DNA of 64,000 nucleotides from Lysinibacillus odysseyi (GTDB taxonomy: Bacteria > Bacillota > Bacilli > Bacillales_A > Planococcaceae): contig JABUKB010000001.1 of NCBI GenBank assembly GCA_014595895.1, positions 1,116,001 through 1,180,000 of the forward strand, in the 5' to 3' direction. Positions within the stretch are counted from its first letter, which is position 1. Every line of letters starts with the position of its first letter. Below the pieces are notes generated by a model that was given only the letters and a program-made list of their open reading frames with translations, did not search any database and had not been told where the DNA came from. The position numbers were made by a program, and so were the translations under genes. Below, piece by piece: positions 26,559 through 38,010 of this stretch.

Positions 26559-26846
26559 CTATTTATATTCATATTTCAGTTCTTCTAGTGAATCGTCGAT
26601 TGTAACATGAAGGTCATGGTCATTGAAAAACCATTCATCGTCCTTTTCAATATAAAAATGTATATCTTCTATTACTGTTTCCACACTTAGTTCATGTGGG
26701 GCTTCGCGGTTCATGCCTAAGCTAAATGCTTCATGAAACGGAGAAGAGCCCCCGTATCTAGCATAAAAGCGGATATAATCTCCCTTTTCTACTTCCATTT
26801 CTTTCTTGAACCATGCGAGTGCCTGTTCTGTTACGACTATTTTCAT
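26559..26846 (-). CDS. HesB/YneR-like protein without cysteines
   Basis: A 95-residue protein of the HesB/IscA fold, YneR branch: MKIVVTEQALAWFKKEME, then IRFYARYGGSSPFHEAFSLG and IHFYIEKDDEWFFNDHDLHV. True IscA scaffolds carry Cys for iron-sulfur binding; this one has none, as is usual for the YneR group, so a classical Fe-S carrier role is unlikely. Start: GAGAGGTG precedes ATG 26846 by the right distance, while the upstream GTG and ATG codons overlap the ribosome site. It is a single gene with its own terminator. Confidence 0.85.
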   Translation of the reverse strand: MKIVVTEQALAWFKKEMEVEKGDYIRFYARYGGSSPFHEAFSLGMNREAPHELSVETVIEDIHFYIEKDDEWFFNDHDLHVTIDDSLEELKYEYK

Positions 26847-26919
26847 ATCCATCACCTCTCTATCCTATTATGCAAAAAATATGTTTTATTGAAAATGAAA
26901 AGCATTGCAAAATATAAAA

Positions 26920-27153
26920 GAGGCTTCCGCAGAAACATCTCAGCCTGTTGACAAGCGCTCGCATACTGCGTCACTTGCCTCACTCATCCGCTTCTGAACT
27001 TGGGTTCACTGCGCGTTTTCGCTCGCCTGCGTTCCTTTTCTGACAAACGCTTTCAAGACAGGCTGGTATCTATTCCTTGTGAAAGTAATGGCAGTAAAAA
27101 ACGTGTAGACAAAGTTAACTTCGTCTACACGTCGAGGTGCTTCCGTAGAAACA
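26920..27153 (+). repeat. Dispersed non-coding repeat, copy 2
   Basis: The core 26940-27132 matches copy 1 (7709-7888) in opposite orientation: CTTGCCTCA...CTTCTGAACTTGGGTT, then GGCAGTAAAAAACGTGTAGAC and the hairpin ACGTGTAGACAAAG / CTTCGTCTACACGT. This copy has about 30 extra bases in the middle. It is flanked by similar direct repeats, GAGGCTTCCGCAGAAACA (26920-26937) and GAGGTGCTTCCGTAGAAACA (27134-27153). It fills the gap between the HesB-like gene and plsY, so it may also act as the plsY terminator. Confidence 0.6.
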
Positions 27154-27155
27154 AC

Positions 27156-27758
27156 TTAAATCCATTTTACTTTTGGTTCTGTACCGCTTTTTATGCGTTT
27201 GATATTTTCACGGTGACGATACACAATAAAGATAAATAATACAGCCGTTAATATACATAATCCCCAACTGCCTGTCACCACACCGTAGATAATGCCGTAT
27301 AGGAAGGCAACGGTTACGGAAATAATGGATGTTAAGCTTACCATTTTAAACATCTTTAAAGATGTAAAGAACACAATGAACAGTAAAATAAAGAGCGGGT
27401 AGGCATAGCCTAGTAAAATACCTGCGCTTGTGGCCACAGCTTTCCCACCGCGGAAGCCAGCAAAAATAGGGAACATATGCCCGATGACAGCGACAATCCC
27501 TAATAGAAGCGGATCAATTGTTGAGGTGCTGAAATAGGGAATCAGCGACAACAATACAGCTGCTGTTCCTTTAAAAATATCCACTAATGTTACGACAAGT
27601 CCGGGTTTTTTTCCTAATACACGGAAAGAGTTGGTAGCACCTAGATTTTTACTCCCGTGTTCCCGAATATCTGTGTTATAGAATAATTTTCCGACCCATA
27701 AGCCGGTAGGAATTGATCCTAATAGGTAAGCTACAAGGAGAATCCATACATTAATCAT
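27156..27758 (-). CDS. plsY: Glycerol-3-phosphate acyltransferase PlsY
   Basis: A 200-residue membrane enzyme with five to six helices that transfers the acyl group from acyl-phosphate to glycerol-3-phosphate, the first step of phospholipid synthesis in Gram-positives. All three active loops are present: LGSIPTGLWVGKLF, HGSKNLGATNSFRVLG and FRGGKAVATSAGIL. It is divergent from parE, the same arrangement as in Bacillus (yneS-parE). ATG 27758 is preceded by AAAGGGG. Compared with the paralogue at 5491-6045, this copy keeps the canonical GATN motif. Confidence 0.95.
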   Translation of the reverse strand: MINVWILLVAYLLGSIPTGLWVGKLFYNTDIREHGSKNLGATNSFRVLGKKPGLVVTLVDIFKGTAAVLLSLIPYFSTSTIDPLLLGIVAVIGHMFPIFAGFRGGKAVATSAGILLGYAYPLFILLFIVFFTSLKMFKMVSLTSIISVTVAFLYGIIYGVVTGSWGLCILTAVLFIFIVYRHRENIKRIKSGTEPKVKWI

Positions 27759-27960
27759 AAGATACCCCTTTCATTTTTAGTAATTTGTTAGTTGGTACTA
27801 ATAGGTTGTAACAAATATTTTACACGCTTTTGGACGAGAAGGGAATAATTTTCTGAAGAAAAGAAGGATTTCCGCCTCATTATCGTGAAATTCACTAGAG
27901 TGCGAACTTTTACTCGGGGAAAATTGGTGTTACAATTATTATTTGAGTGCGCTTATAACA

Positions 27961-27989
27961 TTGACAGCGCTTATTATTCACGATACGAT
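27961..27989 (+). promoter_or_regulatory. Promoter of parE-parC
   Basis: TTGACA (27961-27966), 17 bases, TACGAT (27984-27989): a perfect -35 with optimal spacing and a 4/6 -10, 43 bases before the parE start. Confidence 0.65.
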
Positions 27990-28000
27990 GAATAATAATA

Positions 28001-30002
<2,002 letters not shown>

Positions 30003-32417
30003 ATGTCACAGGAACGTTTTCAGGATTTACCTTTAGAGGAAATTATGGGCGATCGCTTTGGTCGCTATTCCAAATATATTATTCAAGACCGGGCACTGCC
30101 TGATGCACGTGACGGTTTAAAGCCAGTACAGCGTCGTATTTTGTATGCAATGTTCAATGAAAATAACACACATGATAAACCATTCCGTAAATCTGCTAAA
30201 ACAGTAGGGTACGTAATCGGTAATTTCCACCCACACGGTGATACGTCTGTTTATGATGCGATGGTGCGGATGAGTCAGGACTGGAAAGCACGCCATATGC
30301 TGATTGAAATGCACGGAAATAACGGTTCGGTAGACGGTGACCCGCCAGCCGCGATGCGTTATACAGAAGCACGCCTTTCATCAATTGCAGCAGAATTACT
30401 ACGTGATATTAATAAACGTACAGTCGATTTTATTCCAAACTTTGACGATCAAGACGTAGAGCCAACCGTGTTACCAGCACGTTTCCCAAACTTGCTTGTA
30501 AATGGCTCTACAGGTATCTCGGCAGGCTATGCAACAGATATCCCGCCGCATAATCTGCAAGAATCACTGGATGCCGTGCTGATGCGCCTTGATAACCCAG
30601 AGGCTACAGTAGATGAGCTAATGACAGTTATTAAAGGACCTGACTTCCCAACGGGTGGGATTATCCAGGGCGTAGATGGAATTAAAAAGGCATATGAAAC
30701 AGGCCGCGGTAAAATCATTGTCCGCGCTAAAGCCTTTGTAGAGCCTATCAAAGGCGGCAAAGAGCAAATCGTCGTGACGGAGCTGCCTTACGATGTCAAT
30801 AAAGCCAATTTAGTAAAGAAGATTGATGAATTGCGTGTCGATAAACGATTAGAAGGCATCGCTGAAATTCGCGATGAATCGGACCGTACGGGACTGCGTA
30901 TTGTCATTGAAATGCGCAAGGAAATTCCTGCCGAAGGCATTTTGCAGTATTTATTTAAAACGACAGATTTACAAGTGGCATATAACTTCAATATGATTGC
31001 CATTCATAATCGCCGTCCAACGATGATGACATTACCATTAATGCTGGATTCCTATATCGATCATCAAAAAGATGTTGTGCGTAAACGCTCGGAGTTTGAA
31101 CTGCAAAAGGCAAAGGACCGCCTGCATATTGTGGAAGGTTTGATGAAAGCTTTATCGATACTCGATCAGGTGATTGAAACGATTCGTTCATCGAAGGACA
31201 AGCGAGATGCAAAGGATAATATTATTCGAAAATTTGCGTTCACAGAAGTACAAGCAGAGGCCATTGTGAGCTTGCAACTGTATCGTTTAACAAATACGGA
31301 TATTACGGAGCTGCAACGCGAGCAAGAAGAACTTCATAAATTAGTGGATAAATTAACAGCGATTTTAAACAATGAAAAACAACTTATTCGTGTGATTAAA
31401 TCGGAGTTAAATGATATTAAAAAGCGTTTCCATGAGCCGCGTCGTTCTGAAATCCAAGCGGAAATTCAGGAAATCAAAGTGAATTTAGATGTGCTTGTAC
31501 CGAGTGAGGAAGTGGTAGTGACAGTGACGAAGGATGGGTATGTAAAACGCACCAGCCAACGTTCTTACAGTGCTTCCAATGGCAAGGACTTTGCGATGAA
31601 GGAATCCGACCATTTATTGTATGAGGCAACACTCAATACGCAACATCACCTTCTGCTCTTTACCAACCAAGGTCATTATATTTACCAGCCGGTGCATGAG
31701 CTGCCTGATATTCGCTGGAAAGACCTTGGCCAGCACATCTCCAGTATTGTGCCGATTGACAGTACAGAGGAGATTATTGCAGCCGTTGGTGTAGAGAAGT
31801 TTGATCTAGCAGATACCTTTGTCTTTACTGCTACAAGGGAAGGGCAGATTAAACGTTCTGCACTGGCAGATTATATGGTCACACGTTATTCGAAACCGAT
31901 CAAAACGATGAATTTAAAAGATCAGGATGAAATGATTGCAGCTCAGCTTGTGACGTCATCGGCAGAAGTATTGCTAACGGCTAACACGAGCTACAGTATT
32001 CGATTTACGATAGAAGAATTGCCGCCAACCGGTGTCAAAACAGGTGGGGTGAAAGGGATTCAGCTAAAAGAAGGGGAATATGTAGCGGGAGCAAATATTT
32101 TAATGCCTGATGAGAAGCAAGATGTTGTAATTGTGACACAGCGGGGTGCAGTGAAACGCATGACGATTAGTGAAATAGAACTCGGTAGCCGAGCAAAACG
32201 CGGTATAGTGACATTAAAAGAGTTGAAATCAAATCCACATCGTGTCTTTGCAGTATTAATCGTCAAAGTATCGGATACGATTGTGCTGGAAACAGAAAAA
32301 GGACTGATAGAAGAAATTCAAGTCGTGAATTTAAATCGCTCTGACCGCTATTCTAACGGCTCACTGCGTGTAGATACAACGACAGATGGTGCGCTTGTTC
32401 GTGCAACTGTAAAATAA
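30003..32417 (+). CDS. parC: DNA topoisomerase IV subunit A
   Basis: The 804-residue DNA-breaking and rejoining subunit. The catalytic Tyr is Y120 in AAMRYTEARL. The quinolone-determining loop reads HPHGDTSVYDAMV, so the position equal to S. aureus GrlA Ser80 is Thr81 and that equal to Glu84 is Asp85. The C-terminal third contains the beta-propeller with repeated blades (for example KRMTISEIELGSRAKRG). ATG 30003 directly abuts the parE stop TAG, with GAGGAGG inside the parE end, so translation is coupled. A terminator follows 15 bases after the stop. Confidence 0.96.
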   Translation: MSQERFQDLPLEEIMGDRFGRYSKYIIQDRALPDARDGLKPVQRRILYAMFNENNTHDKPFRKSAKTVGYVIGNFHPHGDTSVYDAMVRMSQDWKARHMLIEMHGNNGSVDGDPPAAMRYTEARLSSIAAELLRDINKRTVDFIPNFDDQDVEPTVLPARFPNLLVNGSTGISAGYATDIPPHNLQESLDAVLMRLDNPEATVDELMTVIKGPDFPTGGIIQGVDGIKKAYETGRGKIIVRAKAFVEPIKGGKEQIVVTELPYDVNKANLVKKIDELRVDKRLEGIAEIRDESDRTGLRIVIEMRKEIPAEGILQYLFKTTDLQVAYNFNMIAIHNRRPTMMTLPLMLDSYIDHQKDVVRKRSEFELQKAKDRLHIVEGLMKALSILDQVIETIRSSKDKRDAKDNIIRKFAFTEVQAEAIVSLQLYRLTNTDITELQREQEELHKLVDKLTAILNNEKQLIRVIKSELNDIKKRFHEPRRSEIQAEIQEIKVNLDVLVPSEEVVVTVTKDGYVKRTSQRSYSASNGKDFAMKESDHLLYEATLNTQHHLLLFTNQGHYIYQPVHELPDIRWKDLGQHISSIVPIDSTEEIIAAVGVEKFDLADTFVFTATREGQIKRSALADYMVTRYSKPIKTMNLKDQDEMIAAQLVTSSAEVLLTANTSYSIRFTIEELPPTGVKTGGVKGIQLKEGEYVAGANILMPDEKQDVVIVTQRGAVKRMTISEIELGSRAKRGIVTLKELKSNPHRVFAVLIVKVSDTIVLETEKGLIEEIQVVNLNRSDRYSNGSLRVDTTTDGALVRATVK

Positions 32418-32431
32418 TAAACGCAATAGAC

Positions 32432-32469
32432 AAAACAAGACATTTACGATGGTAAGTGTCTTGTTTTTT
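32432..32469 (+). terminator. Terminator of parE-parC
   Basis: AAAACAAGACA pairs with TGTCTTGTTTT, then T's. No gene is seen from here to 32655. Confidence 0.85.
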
Positions 32470-32616
32470 ATAGTTTTCTAATAAAAATGGATAGGAAGAA
32501 TAATGCATTTATGCAATACGGAAAGTAGAGTAAGGGAACATCAGTATATGTTGGGAGCTATCCTTTTCATCAGATAATCTGCGTTTGCTTGTTATTAAAA
32601 AGGAATATAGAACATG

Positions 32617-32653
32617 AAAAAACTCCTGAAGATTGTTCTCCAGGAGTTTTTGT
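32617..32653 (-). terminator. Terminator of the first ActP-type gene
   Basis: AAAAACTCCTG pairs with CAGGAGTTTTT directly behind the stop on the minus strand. Confidence 0.85.
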
Positions 32654-32655
32654 TA

Positions 32656-34200
32656 TTAGTGTGATACGTCTTGTACAGAGATACCAGTTTGTGCTTTTAC
32701 TTCTACTTCGCGGTAGATAGCTGGATCTTCTGCTGGAGCTAGGAAACTACCTACCCAACCAGCTAAGAAGCCAAGTGGCACTGTAATAAGCGCTGGGTTT
32801 GATAACATTAGTAATGGCTCACCAACGAAGATTGCTTTTCCTTCAATTGGGCTCCATACGTTTGGTCCTATTGCCCCTAATACTAAGCATGATACTAAGC
32901 CGACAAGAATCGCTGATACCGCACCAGTTGTGTTGAAACGCTTCCAGTAAATTGTGTAGATGATTACTGGCAAGTTTGCTGATGCTGCGATACAGAAGGC
33001 GAATGATACTAAGAATGCTACGTTTAAAGTTTGTGCACCAAGAGCTAAAACGATTGATACAATAGCGATTGCGATTGAACCGATACGTGCTGCAACCACT
33101 TGCTCTTTTTCTGATACTTTACCTTTTTTGATGATTTGACCATAAATATCATGTGATAGGGCAGAAGCACCTGAAAGTACTAAACCTGCTACTACCGCTA
33201 AGATTGTTGCGAATGCTACTGCGCAGACGAATGAGAATAAAATGTCGCCACCTAAAGCATCTGCTAGAAGTGGAGCAGCCATGTTACCTGCTGGGTTCGC
33301 TGCTACGATATTATCGAATCCTACGAATGCTGCTGCACCGAATCCTAAGAAGATTGTTAAGATATAGAAAAGTCCTACAATCCAAGTAGCCCAAATAACA
33401 GAAGAACGAGCTGTTTGTGCGTCTTTTACTGTGAAGAAACGCATTAGGATATGCGGAAGACCAGCAGTACCTAGTACTAATGCAGTTAACATAGAGATTG
33501 TGTCAATACCGTTTGTATAACGTAAGCCTGGATTTAAGTAAGCGTCACCATGTTCTGTCGCTGTTTTCATTTCTGTGAACATTGTCGCGATACTGAAATC
33601 GAATTTTGCTAATACTAAGAATGAAATGATAACTGTACCTAACATTAATAATACGGCTTTAATAATTTGTACCCAAGAAGTGGCTGTCATACCACCGAAT
33701 AATACGTAAATCGTCATCATGACACCAACCAGTAGAACTGCGATCCAGTAGTCGATACCTAATAATAATTGAATAAGTGCACCCGCTCCTACTAATTGAG
33801 CGATCATATAGAATAAAACGATTGTGATAGTTGAAAGTGCTGCTGCACCACGAACTTTTGCTTTGTTGAAACGAGCAGTAATCATATCTGCTAATGTGAA
33901 TTTCCCTAAGTTACGTAATGGCTCTGCTACGATATAAAGTACAACTAAATAAGCAACTAAATAACCGATTGAGAAGAAGAATCCATCGAAACCGAATAAT
34001 GCGATCGAACCAGCGATCCCTAAGAAGGATGCAGCTGATAAGTAGTCACCAGCGATAGCTAGTCCGTTTTGCCAACCTGTTAAACCGCCGCCAGCTGTAT
34101 AGAAATCGCTGGCACTTGATGTACGTCTAGAAGCCCACCAAGTAATTACTAATGTTAAGCCTACAATGGCTACGAAGAAAAATATTGCTGTAAAACTCAT
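32656..34200 (-). CDS. Sodium/solute symporter, cation-acetate symporter (ActP-like), copy 1
   Basis: A 514-residue member of the SSS family with about 13 helices. Near the N-terminus it has RRTSSASDFYTAGGGLTGWQNGLAIAGDYLSAA, the substrate/sodium site helix of the ActP/MctC branch, then LFGGMTATSWVQIIKA and TAGLPHILMRFFTVKDA. It is expected to take up acetate or other short monocarboxylates with sodium or protons. Its ATG overlaps the last four bases of the DUF485 gene, so the two are one operon. A second near-identical pair lies at 35037-36931. Confidence 0.92.
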   Translation of the reverse strand: MSFTAIFFFVAIVGLTLVITWWASRRTSSASDFYTAGGGLTGWQNGLAIAGDYLSAASFLGIAGSIALFGFDGFFFSIGYLVAYLVVLYIVAEPLRNLGKFTLADMITARFNKAKVRGAAALSTITIVLFYMIAQLVGAGALIQLLLGIDYWIAVLLVGVMMTIYVLFGGMTATSWVQIIKAVLLMLGTVIISFLVLAKFDFSIATMFTEMKTATEHGDAYLNPGLRYTNGIDTISMLTALVLGTAGLPHILMRFFTVKDAQTARSSVIWATWIVGLFYILTIFLGFGAAAFVGFDNIVAANPAGNMAAPLLADALGGDILFSFVCAVAFATILAVVAGLVLSGASALSHDIYGQIIKKGKVSEKEQVVAARIGSIAIAIVSIVLALGAQTLNVAFLVSFAFCIAASANLPVIIYTIYWKRFNTTGAVSAILVGLVSCLVLGAIGPNVWSPIEGKAIFVGEPLLMLSNPALITVPLGFLAGWVGSFLAPAEDPAIYREVEVKAQTGISVQDVSH

Positions 34201-34517
34201 TTGCGGACACTCCCTTCGTACTCGCTAATAATAGCTTTTGCTTCTTTGTCAAATTTGTTAGCACGTCCTACATACAAGTGAGCTAAACTCCAAGTCATAA
34301 TGAATAGCGCTCCTGCGTATAGCCAAACCCCTGTAATGTCCCCAATAACTGGCTGATGTAAGATCTTTGTATACGATGTTAATACTGGCAATAACATGTA
34401 TGCAGCTAAGAAAATGACTGTGAGTGTCCAAAGAAATGAATTTTTCTTTTTTGCCAATTGCTTGAACGACTCGAGCTGTGCGATCTTTTCATAATCAATG
34501 TTTTGATTTTTCGCCAT
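34197..34517 (-). CDS. DUF485 membrane protein (YjcH-like), copy 1
   Basis: A 106-residue protein with two helices (about 29-48 and 62-82) and charged ends, of the DUF485 family that accompanies ActP symporters throughout bacteria. Its exact role (probably assembly or control of the symporter) is unknown. TAGGGGGG precedes the ATG at 34517. About 480 AT-rich bases upstream (34518-35000) hold no gene; a short palindrome GGTTCAGAACC lies at 34574-34584. Confidence 0.88.
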   Translation of the reverse strand: MAKNQNIDYEKIAQLESFKQLAKKKNSFLWTLTVIFLAAYMLLPVLTSYTKILHQPVIGDITGVWLYAGALFIMTWSLAHLYVGRANKFDKEAKAIISEYEGSVRK

Positions 34518-35000
34518 AACCCATACCCCCCTAAATAATGAAAAGTTTTACTGCTTAATGTGTGTAAAATTCTGGTTCAGAACCTTTACAACTTTTATTC
34601 TATGTTACCGTTCACAATATTGCAATAGTTTTATTTTAAAAATATTAATAAAATTGAAAGATTTTTTGTTTAAAGTAGAAAAACGATGACATGTTATAGG
34701 AATATAAGGCTTTACACTATAGGAATAGTGATAAATGGGGGGTAAGGAAAATTAAAAATATAGCATTGACAAACTAAAAAGAAGATTTAAGTACAGAAAA
34801 ACACCTTTTAAAGAGAAAAATTGTTATTCAAACTCGGATTATCCTAAATTCATTCTACTACTGAATAATATATTTTAATAGTGTTTTTATAGGTATTAAA
34901 TGGTAAAAATTTTTCCTTCATAATAAAAATCCTTTTTTTTCATAAATAACAGCTAAAAATTACTTTGAAGATATAAAGTTTAGTACCGAAAGAAGATAAA

Positions 35001-35031
35001 AAAGAACCACTGAAAATTCAGTGGTTCTTTC
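35001..35031 (-). terminator. Terminator of the second ActP-type gene
   Basis: AAAGAACCACTGA pairs with TCAGTGGTTCTTT, with a T-rich minus-strand exit right behind the stop. Confidence 0.9.
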
Positions 35032-35036
35032 CTATA

Positions 35037-36590
35037 TTAATGTGATACGTCTGACACAGATACACCTGTATTTGCTTTAACACGGATTTCTTTGTATGTT
35101 TCTGCAGCTGCTTTTTGATCCACTTTGCTCGCCGTCATAATCGACACAATCCATCCAGCAAAGAAACCAAGTGGAATCGTAATGATCGCTGGTACAGCCA
35201 AGCCTAAAAGTGGTTCACCAACGAAGATTGCTTTTCCTTCAATTGGACTCCATACGTTCGGTCCTAAAGCCCCTAATACTAAACATGATACTAAACCAGT
35301 TACCATTGATGCCACGGCACCATTTGAGTTGAACTTTTTCCAGTAAATCGTGTATAGAATTACAGGCAGGTTGGCAGAAGCCCCGATACAAAACGCAAAT
35401 GATACTAAGAATGATACATTTAGGCTTTGTGCGAATAACGCTAAAATAATTGAAATAATCGCAATTGAGATTGAACCCGTACGTGCAGCTAATACTTGTT
35501 GTTTCTCTGTTAATTTTCCGTTCATAATGATTTCACCGTAAATGTCGTGTGAAATCGCAGAAGCGCCTGTTAATACTAAACCAGATACAACCGCTAAAAT
35601 TGTTGCAAATGCTACGGCACAAATAAAGGATAACATCACATCGCCGCCTAAGAATTCAGCTAAAAGAGGGGCAGCTGTGTTACCAGCAGCATTTTCAGCA
35701 ATAATTTGGTCGAAGCCTACGAAGTGCATTGCTCCAAATCCTAAGAAAATCGTTAATGAGAAGAAAATTGCTGTGATCCATGTTGTCCAGTTAATCGAAG
35801 CACGTGCTGTTTTCGCGTCTTTTACTGTGAAGAAACGCATTAAAATATGTGGTAAACCAGATGTCCCTAATACTAATGCCATCATCATAGATACTGAATC
35901 AATAGAAGATGTATACTTTTGACCTGGTATTAAATATTCTTCACCGTGGTCTGTTGCAATTGTAGAGAACATGTTCATTAAATTGAAATCGAATTTTTGG
36001 AATACAAGGAAAGCAAGCATTGTTGTACCGAATAGTAGTAAAGCTGCTTTAATAATCTGCACCCAAGAAGTAGCTGTCATCCCACCGAATAATACATACG
36101 TTGTCATCATGACACCTACAATTAATACAGCAATCCAATACTCAATACCGAATAATAACTTGATTAGTGCACCGGCACCTACTAATTGAGCAATCATATA
36201 AAGAATAACAATAATGATTGTACCTGTTGCAGCTACACCACGTACTCGTTTTTCATTGAAACGAGCTGTTAACATGTCTGCTAATGTATATTTCCCCAAG
36301 TTACGCATTGGCTCAGCAATGATATACAGTAAAACTAAGTTAGCTACTACATAACCTACTGAGAAGAAGAAACCATCAAATCCTGTTAAGGCAATCGCTC
36401 CGGATACCCCTAAGAACGCGGCTGCCGATAAATAGTCGCCAGCAATCGCAAATCCGTTTTGCCAACCCTTCAGGCCTCCGCCTGCTGTATAGAAATCACT
36501 TGCACTTGATGTTCGCTTAGAAGCGATATATGTAACAACTAATGTTAAGCCAACAATCGCTAGGAAGAAACCAGCTGATACTAGATTCAT
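35037..36590 (-). CDS. Sodium/solute symporter, cation-acetate symporter (ActP-like), copy 2
   Basis: A 517-residue SSS-family protein closely similar along its whole length to the 514-residue copy downstream. The shared segments include RTSSASDFYTAGGGLKGWQN, LFGGMTATSWVQIIKAALL, GLPHILMRFFTVKDA and the end TGVSVSDVSH against TGISVQDVSH. Differences cluster in loops and in the middle extracellular part. It is therefore a tandem duplicate that may have changed substrate range or regulation. Its start overlaps the DUF485 gene by four bases as in copy 1. Confidence 0.92.
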   Translation of the reverse strand: MNLVSAGFFLAIVGLTLVVTYIASKRTSSASDFYTAGGGLKGWQNGFAIAGDYLSAAAFLGVSGAIALTGFDGFFFSVGYVVANLVLLYIIAEPMRNLGKYTLADMLTARFNEKRVRGVAATGTIIIVILYMIAQLVGAGALIKLLFGIEYWIAVLIVGVMMTTYVLFGGMTATSWVQIIKAALLLFGTTMLAFLVFQKFDFNLMNMFSTIATDHGEEYLIPGQKYTSSIDSVSMMMALVLGTSGLPHILMRFFTVKDAKTARASINWTTWITAIFFSLTIFLGFGAMHFVGFDQIIAENAAGNTAAPLLAEFLGGDVMLSFICAVAFATILAVVSGLVLTGASAISHDIYGEIIMNGKLTEKQQVLAARTGSISIAIISIILALFAQSLNVSFLVSFAFCIGASANLPVILYTIYWKKFNSNGAVASMVTGLVSCLVLGALGPNVWSPIEGKAIFVGEPLLGLAVPAIITIPLGFFAGWIVSIMTASKVDQKAAAETYKEIRVKANTGVSVSDVSH

Positions 36591-36931
36591 GATTTAGCAC
36601 CGTCCTTTTCATACTCGGCTAACACCGCAGCAGCTTGAGCGTCAAATTTTGGCGCAAGCTTTGAGTACACCACAGCTAGTGTCACCGTCATAATAAATAA
36701 TGTTGCTGAGTAAAACCATACGCCTGTAATATCGCCAACCCATTTCTGTTGTAATACAGTTGTAAATGCTAGGATTGGCAAAAAGATATAGAATGTTAAG
36801 AAACAGCCAGCAATTGTGAATAATAGCGTGTTTTTCTTCTTAACAAATGCATTGAAAGACTCCATCTGGTCGATCTTTGCATAATCGATTGTCGATTGTT
36901 TCCCTTTGTTTGAAGATTTTACTTCCCCCAT
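36587..36931 (-). CDS. DUF485 membrane protein (YjcH-like), copy 2
   Basis: A 114-residue, two-helix DUF485 protein, first gene of the second symporter pair. The N-terminal cytoplasmic part (DYAKIDQMESFNAFVKKKNTL) aligns with DYEKIAQLESFKQLAKKKNSF of copy 1. ATG 36931 is chosen because AGGGGGAA lies 6-8 bases upstream; the longer in-frame start at 36967 has none. Confidence 0.88.
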   Translation of the reverse strand: MGEVKSSNKGKQSTIDYAKIDQMESFNAFVKKKNTLLFTIAGCFLTFYIFLPILAFTTVLQQKWVGDITGVWFYSATLFIMTVTLAVVYSKLAPKFDAQAAAVLAEYEKDGAKS

Positions 36932-37604
36932 GAGAATTCCCCCTAATGAAATATTATTCTGTTTCAAACGGTTTATTTCTGTTTCGTTGCCGTTGATATG
37001 CCTATTTTAGGAGAGAATTCCCTATAATGCAATACTAAATTTTCTGAATTCACATAGCGTACAGAAAATTCATGCAAATCATTACCCCAGAATTACCAAG
37101 CGTTGAATAGAATAAATGAACAAAAAATGGGAATTCAATTGAAACTTCAATAATATTACTGAGATAACAAAAGAGAATTATGACGTACGAGTTAGAAATT
37201 TTAAAACATAACAGAGAAATTAATATTTCGCTACACTAAGATAATATATGGCGATGATTTTTCTATGAGAGGGTCATTTGTTATATAACAAACACAAAAT
37301 TAATATTTTTTTGCGCTTTAAAAAACTTTAATTTTTTTTACAATGCAGTAAAGCTGAAGGTGTAAATTGTAAATAATAGGAATATTACGGTGAAATTTTT
37401 GGGGGTTTTTCTTTTATAGTAATAAAGAGAAGGGGATATTGTTTTTGATTTTGTATTAATATTTTTCAAAGAGGAGAGCGGAGTTGTTTTACTAGTTAGG
37501 AGTCTTGTCAAAAAAAAGTGTAGATTTACAACAATTTTTCTGAAGTTAAATTGTTTGGCTTTATATAAATTGATAGCTTTCTAGGTTTTTTTCATTTACT
37601 TTAG

Positions 37605-37880
37605 GGCGACCCCCTTAATGAGCTTTTACCTTAATATTTTTAAGCTTTCCTTTGTTCGTTGGACCATCAAATCTCTTTCAAATGAACCGAATGCCTAGAA
37701 TAAGGTCATCAATAATTTTCCTTGTAGGATTGAGGAATCATAGTTTTCTTTCTTATTGAACTTCTGCCTAACTGGGAGAAGCTTTCGACAATTACCATAT
37801 CTCTTGGACACATTTTCTCCTTCCAGCGATTTAATCCTGTACGATTTGCTCCTGTTCCAAACATTCTCTTTTCAATTGAA
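37605..37880 (-). pseudogene. Decayed serine resolvase (Tn3-type site-specific recombinase)
   Basis: Minus-strand translation gives MFGTGANRTGLNRW, then DMVIVESFSQLGRSS, and after a shift and gap QGKLLMTLF, a stop, AFGSFERDLMVQRTKESLKILR. This follows the order of serine resolvases (GTKRDRPGLN, GDTVVVESISRLGRS, GKLLMTLFSAFAQFERDLI.ERTKEGL). The N-terminal catalytic part is absent and the frame is broken by stops and a deletion of about 25 codons. It lies just upstream of the sigma-factor operon in the 1-kb gap 36932-38010, whose remainder shows no gene. Confidence 0.8.
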
Positions 37881-38010
37881 ACATCTCAAAAACAATCGTT
37901 TATAAGTTAGTATAAAGGGAGTTTATAATTTTTAGTATTTAACCAATTATTTCTAAAAAATTAAATCCTTTTTATAATTTCGATTGTTATACAGATAGTG
38001 GAGGTTACTT

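Noticed and set aside
35542-35922. 126-codon frame antisense to the second symporter gene
   Set aside because: Long antisense frames are expected against membrane protein codons here; no ribosome site.
36960-37010. Possible cre site near the second symporter operon
   Set aside because: The best alignment matches only about 10 of 14 consensus positions.
37877-37900. ECF-type promoter TGAAAC...CGTT before the sigma operon
   Set aside because: The spacing is 14 bases instead of about 16 and the -35 lies in the fossil resolvase; too weak to call.
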